Shown here piece by piece: positions 7,452 through 9,745 of a stretch of DNA of 9,745 bases; position 1 is the stretch's first letter; each line of letters opens with the position of its first letter. Source of the DNA: Bacteroidota bacterium (lineage in GTDB: Bacteria > Bacteroidota > Bacteroidia > Bacteroidales > Prolixibacteraceae); NCBI GenBank assembly GCA_030632865.1, contig DAOVTY010000102.1:1-9745 (forward strand), in the 5' to 3' direction. Below the pieces are notes generated by a model, which worked only from the letters and a program-made list of their open reading frames with translations, did no database searches and was not told where the DNA came from. The position numbers were made by a program, and so were the translations under genes.

Positions 7452-7459
7452 TATTTTTG
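7452..7459 (+). promoter_or_regulatory. Candidate Bacteroidota -7 promoter element upstream of the UPF0104 gene
   Basis: TATTTTTG at 7452-7459, followed by C, repeats the element seen before the upstream glycosyltransferase. It lies 27 bases before the proposed TTG start at 7487 in the 145-base gap after the first GT2 gene. No convincing TTTG is present at the -33 position. If real, the last two plus-strand genes form their own transcript. Confidence 0.35.
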
Positions 7460-7486
7460 CAAGCCTGTAAATATTAAATACTTTTT

Positions 7487-8386
7487 TTGGCACGTTTAAA
7501 GAAAATATTCAGAATTCTGTTATATCTATCGTTTGGATTTATCATCTATTATCTCTATTCATTCGACTATATTAAATTATCAAATATTTCAATAAATCCA
7601 TTTTTATTAATTGTTTCACTGATTTTATTATGGGCAGGTTTTATTACAAGTGCCATAAGTTGGAAAAACAGTCTGGCTGTCCATCATATCTATATAAAAA
7701 ACAATCTGGCAATCTTTTCTCATGGCATTTCAGTTTTTGCCAAATACATACCCGGAAAAGTTTGGGTTATATTGGGAAGAGCTTCGATAGTTTCCGAATC
7801 AACGAGCTCATTATCCACATTAAGTACCATTTCGTTTAAAGAACAACTGGTTTATTTGTTAACTGGGTTAGTTATTAGCCTTTTTGCTCTTATCTGGTTA
7901 CCATTGAATCCTATTTATACCGTTTTTGTTGCAGTTACTGCACTATTTCTATTTCTGTTTCTATTTTCACGAAAAATTCATAAGCTAATTATACACTTTT
8001 TGGGGGTTCTTTTTAAAAAAAAGTTCGAGATACCTCATGTTAGTATAAAAGAAGCACTTCCGATGCTAAAAACTATTTTAGGTTATTGGATTTTATGGAG
8101 CCTGGGCTTTTATATTCTTTCTTTATCTATTTTCCCCGGTACACCAATAATAGCTACATTTGCTTTTCCTTTAAGTGTTTGTTATGGTTTATTGGCAGTA
8201 ATAGTGCCTGGTGGAATTGGCGTACGAGAAAGTATTATTGTATTTTTCCTTACAGCCTGCGGAATGGAGCCTTCTCTATCGGTAACTATATCACTAATTC
8301 AACGGCTATGGTTTATAACTGGCGAAATGTTTATATTTGGTTTGGCCTTAATTATGAAAAATAAATTCAAAAAAAGTGAAAATTAG
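7487..8386 (+). CDS. Lysylphosphatidylglycerol synthase TM-region / UPF0104 family membrane protein
   Basis: A 299-residue, very hydrophobic protein with about seven or eight membrane segments. Two family signatures are clear: AKYIPGKVWVILGRA at 85-99 and VPGGIGVRES at 240-249. This is the transmembrane domain also found, fused to other domains, in MprF-type lysylphosphatidylglycerol synthase/flippase. Stand-alone members often sit beside glycosyltransferases and are suspected to move or modify lipids, but their role is unproven. The start is TTG at 7487: a TAA in frame at 7475 bars an upstream start, and no in-frame ATG occurs before the family motifs. The 3' end overlaps the next glycosyltransferase gene by 11 bases, which implies coupled expression. 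Confidence 0.85.
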   Translation: MARLKKIFRILLYLSFGFIIYYLYSFDYIKLSNISINPFLLIVSLILLWAGFITSAISWKNSLAVHHIYIKNNLAIFSHGISVFAKYIPGKVWVILGRASIVSESTSSLSTLSTISFKEQLVYLLTGLVISLFALIWLPLNPIYTVFVAVTALFLFLFLFSRKIHKLIIHFLGVLFKKKFEIPHVSIKEALPMLKTILGYWILWSLGFYILSLSIFPGTPIIATFAFPLSVCYGLLAVIVPGGIGVRESIIVFFLTACGMEPSLSVTISLIQRLWFITGEMFIFGLALIMKNKFKKSEN

Positions 8387-9287
8387 TATTGTAATCCCTT
8401 CCTATAACGAAGAAAGCAACATTGCATTATTGTTTGATAAAATTAAAAAGGTGTTAACTGGTTTATCGTATGAATGTATTTTTGTGGACGATGGAAGTAA
8501 AGATGCTACTTTTAAGAATATTAAAGAATTAGCAACGAATAATATAGAAGTAAAGGGCATTTCTTTTTCACGAAACTTTGGACACCAAATAGCACTACTG
8601 GCCGGATTAAAAGAATCGGAAGGTGATGTGATAATAATGATGGATGCCGATGGACAACACCCCCCGGAAGTTATTCCTGAATTGCTAAAAAAACACGATG
8701 AAGGGTTTGAAATTGTAAATACCCGGCGATTAAGCACAGCAGATGCCGGAGCTTTTAAAAAATTCACATCAAAAAGTTACTATAGGCTTATAAATTCTTT
8801 AACCGAGGTGAGAATAGAACCTGCATCATCCGATTTTAGGCTCATGTCGAGAAAAGTGGCCGATGCATTTCTGCAGATTGAAGAAAAAGACCGATTTACC
8901 CGGGGATTGGTGAGCTGGATGGGGTTTAAACAAACCATTGTAGAATTTAATGCCCCCCCCAGAATGACTGGCGTTTCGAAATATACGTTTAAAAAGATGA
9001 TCCATTTTGCATGGGACGGGATAACCTCTTTTTCGTCGAAACCACTAAAGTTCAGCTTGTTTGCTGGACTATTTTCACTGGTCTTTGGAGTTATTTATTC
9101 CTTTTATGCCTTAATAGAATTTATTTTAGGAAATACCATTCCGGGATGGACATCAACCATTCTAATAATTCTATTGCTGGGAGGAGTTCAGTTGCTTAGC
9201 TTGGGAATAATTGGGCAATATCTGTCGCGTATTTTTAACGAAGCCAAAAACAGGCCACATTATTTTATACAAGATAGGTGTGAATAA
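8376..9287 (+). CDS. Membrane-anchored family 2 glycosyltransferase, GtrB/DPM1/ArnC-like
   Basis: A 303-residue enzyme of the type that transfers a sugar from a nucleotide donor to polyprenyl phosphate at the cytosolic membrane face. The GT-A domain has VIPSYNEESNI (6-16), FVDDGSKD (36-43), SFSRNFGHQIALLAGL (63-78), the metal-binding DADGQHPP (90-97), SDFRLMSR (152-159) and RMTGVSKYTFKKM (196-208). Two C-terminal transmembrane helices follow at about 226-250 and 259-282, as in GtrB. The start is GTG at 8376, inside the end of the upstream gene; an in-frame TGA at 8355 leaves no ATG alternative. A run of eight C (8953-8960) encodes part of the conserved APPR motif. The sugar and final glycoconjugate are unknown. 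Confidence 0.92.
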   Translation: MKISIVIPSYNEESNIALLFDKIKKVLTGLSYECIFVDDGSKDATFKNIKELATNNIEVKGISFSRNFGHQIALLAGLKESEGDVIIMMDADGQHPPEVIPELLKKHDEGFEIVNTRRLSTADAGAFKKFTSKSYYRLINSLTEVRIEPASSDFRLMSRKVADAFLQIEEKDRFTRGLVSWMGFKQTIVEFNAPPRMTGVSKYTFKKMIHFAWDGITSFSSKPLKFSLFAGLFSLVFGVIYSFYALIEFILGNTIPGWTSTILIILLLGGVQLLSLGIIGQYLSRIFNEAKNRPHYFIQDRCE

Positions 9288-9370
9288 ATATTTCCCTTAT
9301 TTCGTTCATTGCCTATAATATTGGAAAATTAAAAGGACTCAAAAAAGATATCCTAAAAAATAAGCAAACA

Positions 9371-9745
9371 TCATTCATAATCTACCAAACAATTTTCCTG
9401 TATCTTATTCGCTAAATCAATAGAAAACTTAACTGCGCTTTCTTTCTGTAAATGGCTTCCATCATAAGAGGAATAATCATCTACATTAAAGTCGAACCAA
9501 ACCCCGCCTGAATCAACAAACCCTGCCTTTATATATTCCTGACTATAAGCACTTAACGAATCTTCCAAGGCAATCATTTTATGCGTTGTGGGTGGACGAA
9601 ATCCAACAACGACAACTCCTTTCCCTGTCCAAAACTTAACTTTATCCAACAATCTAATTATATTATTCTCATCTACCTGATTATTAATAAAACGGGTACT
9701 ATAAGATTTTAATGCAGACTCTGTCCAAGGCTTATCTTCTATTGT
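9371..9745 (-). CDS. SGNH/GDSL-like hydrolase, C-terminal part; 5' end outside the window
   Basis: The minus-strand frame is open from the right edge to a TGA at 9371-9373, giving 124 visible residues. An in-frame TTG at 9652 is an internal Leu rather than a start, because the coding frame and hydrophilic sequence continue past it to the edge. The fragment has a beta strand VVVVGFRPP followed by helices and ends with YDGSHLQKESA (Asp-x-x-His at 9452-9463), the arrangement of the catalytic Asp and His at the end of SGNH hydrolases such as DltD- or AlgJ/X-like acyl-transfer proteins. The Ser block would be upstream and is not visible. The gene converges on the glycosyltransferase group and could belong to a polysaccharide O-acylation locus. 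Family call is moderate; function is inference. Confidence 0.65.
   Translation of the reverse strand, partial: TIEDKPWTESALKSYSTRFINNQVDENNIIRLLDKVKFWTGKGVVVVGFRPPTTHKMIALEDSLSAYSQEYIKAGFVDSGGVWFDFNVDDYSSYDGSHLQKESAVKFSIDLANKIQENCLVDYE

Noticed and set aside
8402..8767. Minus-strand open frame of 121 codons inside the GtrB-like gene.
   Set aside because: It is antisense to conserved GT2 motifs and its low-complexity Ser-rich sequence fits a shadow frame.
9288..9370. Gap between the convergent genes, checked for a terminator or small gene; one frame is open for about 40 codons (9291 to about 9416).
   Set aside because: That frame has no plausible start codon and runs into the SGNH-like gene on the other strand; AGGA/TCCT pairing at 9333-9353 has a 13-base loop and is too weak to call.

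Overview
The window looks like chromosomal DNA of a low-GC member of the Bacteroidota, probably a marine or sediment Bacteroidales/Marinilabiliales- or Flavobacteriia-type lineage. The reasons are the A+T-rich composition, weak or absent Shine-Dalgarno sequences, two matches to the Bacteroidota -7 promoter element (TAnnTTTG), and a cbb3 oxidase locus whose subunit architecture and protein motifs (single-heme CcoP, Bacteroidota-type CcoQ) fit this phylum. The placement is inferred from gene content and motifs; no database search was possible.

Region 1 (1-1372) is the 3' part of a cbb3-type cytochrome c oxidase structural operon. It holds the C-terminal end of CcoO (probably of a CcoN-CcoO fusion that starts outside the window) with an added cytochrome c domain, then CcoQ (ATGA overlap), then a short single-heme CcoP. 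The added heme domain on the CcoO chain and the heme domain of CcoP are clearly paralogous. A likely intrinsic terminator lies at 1389-1413.

Region 2 (1431-6523) is the matching assembly cluster: CcoG (membrane 4Fe-4S ferredoxin-like protein with a C-terminal FixG domain), CcoH/FixH, a TauE/SafE- or DsbD-like membrane protein with conserved cysteines, and the copper P-type ATPase CcoI. Together these supply copper and assemble the high-oxygen-affinity terminal oxidase encoded in region 1. No CcoS gene is visible.

Region 3 (6592-9287) is a separate group of envelope-glycan type genes on the same strand: a soluble DPM1-like GT2 glycosyltransferase, a polytopic membrane protein of the lysylphosphatidylglycerol synthase TM-region (UPF0104) family, and a membrane-anchored GtrB/DPM1-like GT2 enzyme that overlaps it by 11 bases. 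They plausibly act on a polyprenyl-phosphate-linked sugar or a glycolipid; the product cannot be told from sequence.

Region 4 (9371-9745, minus strand) is the C-terminal part of a convergent gene whose Asp-x-x-His motif suggests an SGNH/GDSL-type hydrolase; it runs off the right edge. The gaps between genes are all under 150 bases. The window is mostly an ordinary respiratory locus. The points most worth checking are the relocated heme c module, the GC-rich islet upstream of ccoH, the C8 tract in the last glycosyltransferase, and the GT2 / UPF0104 / GT2 trio.
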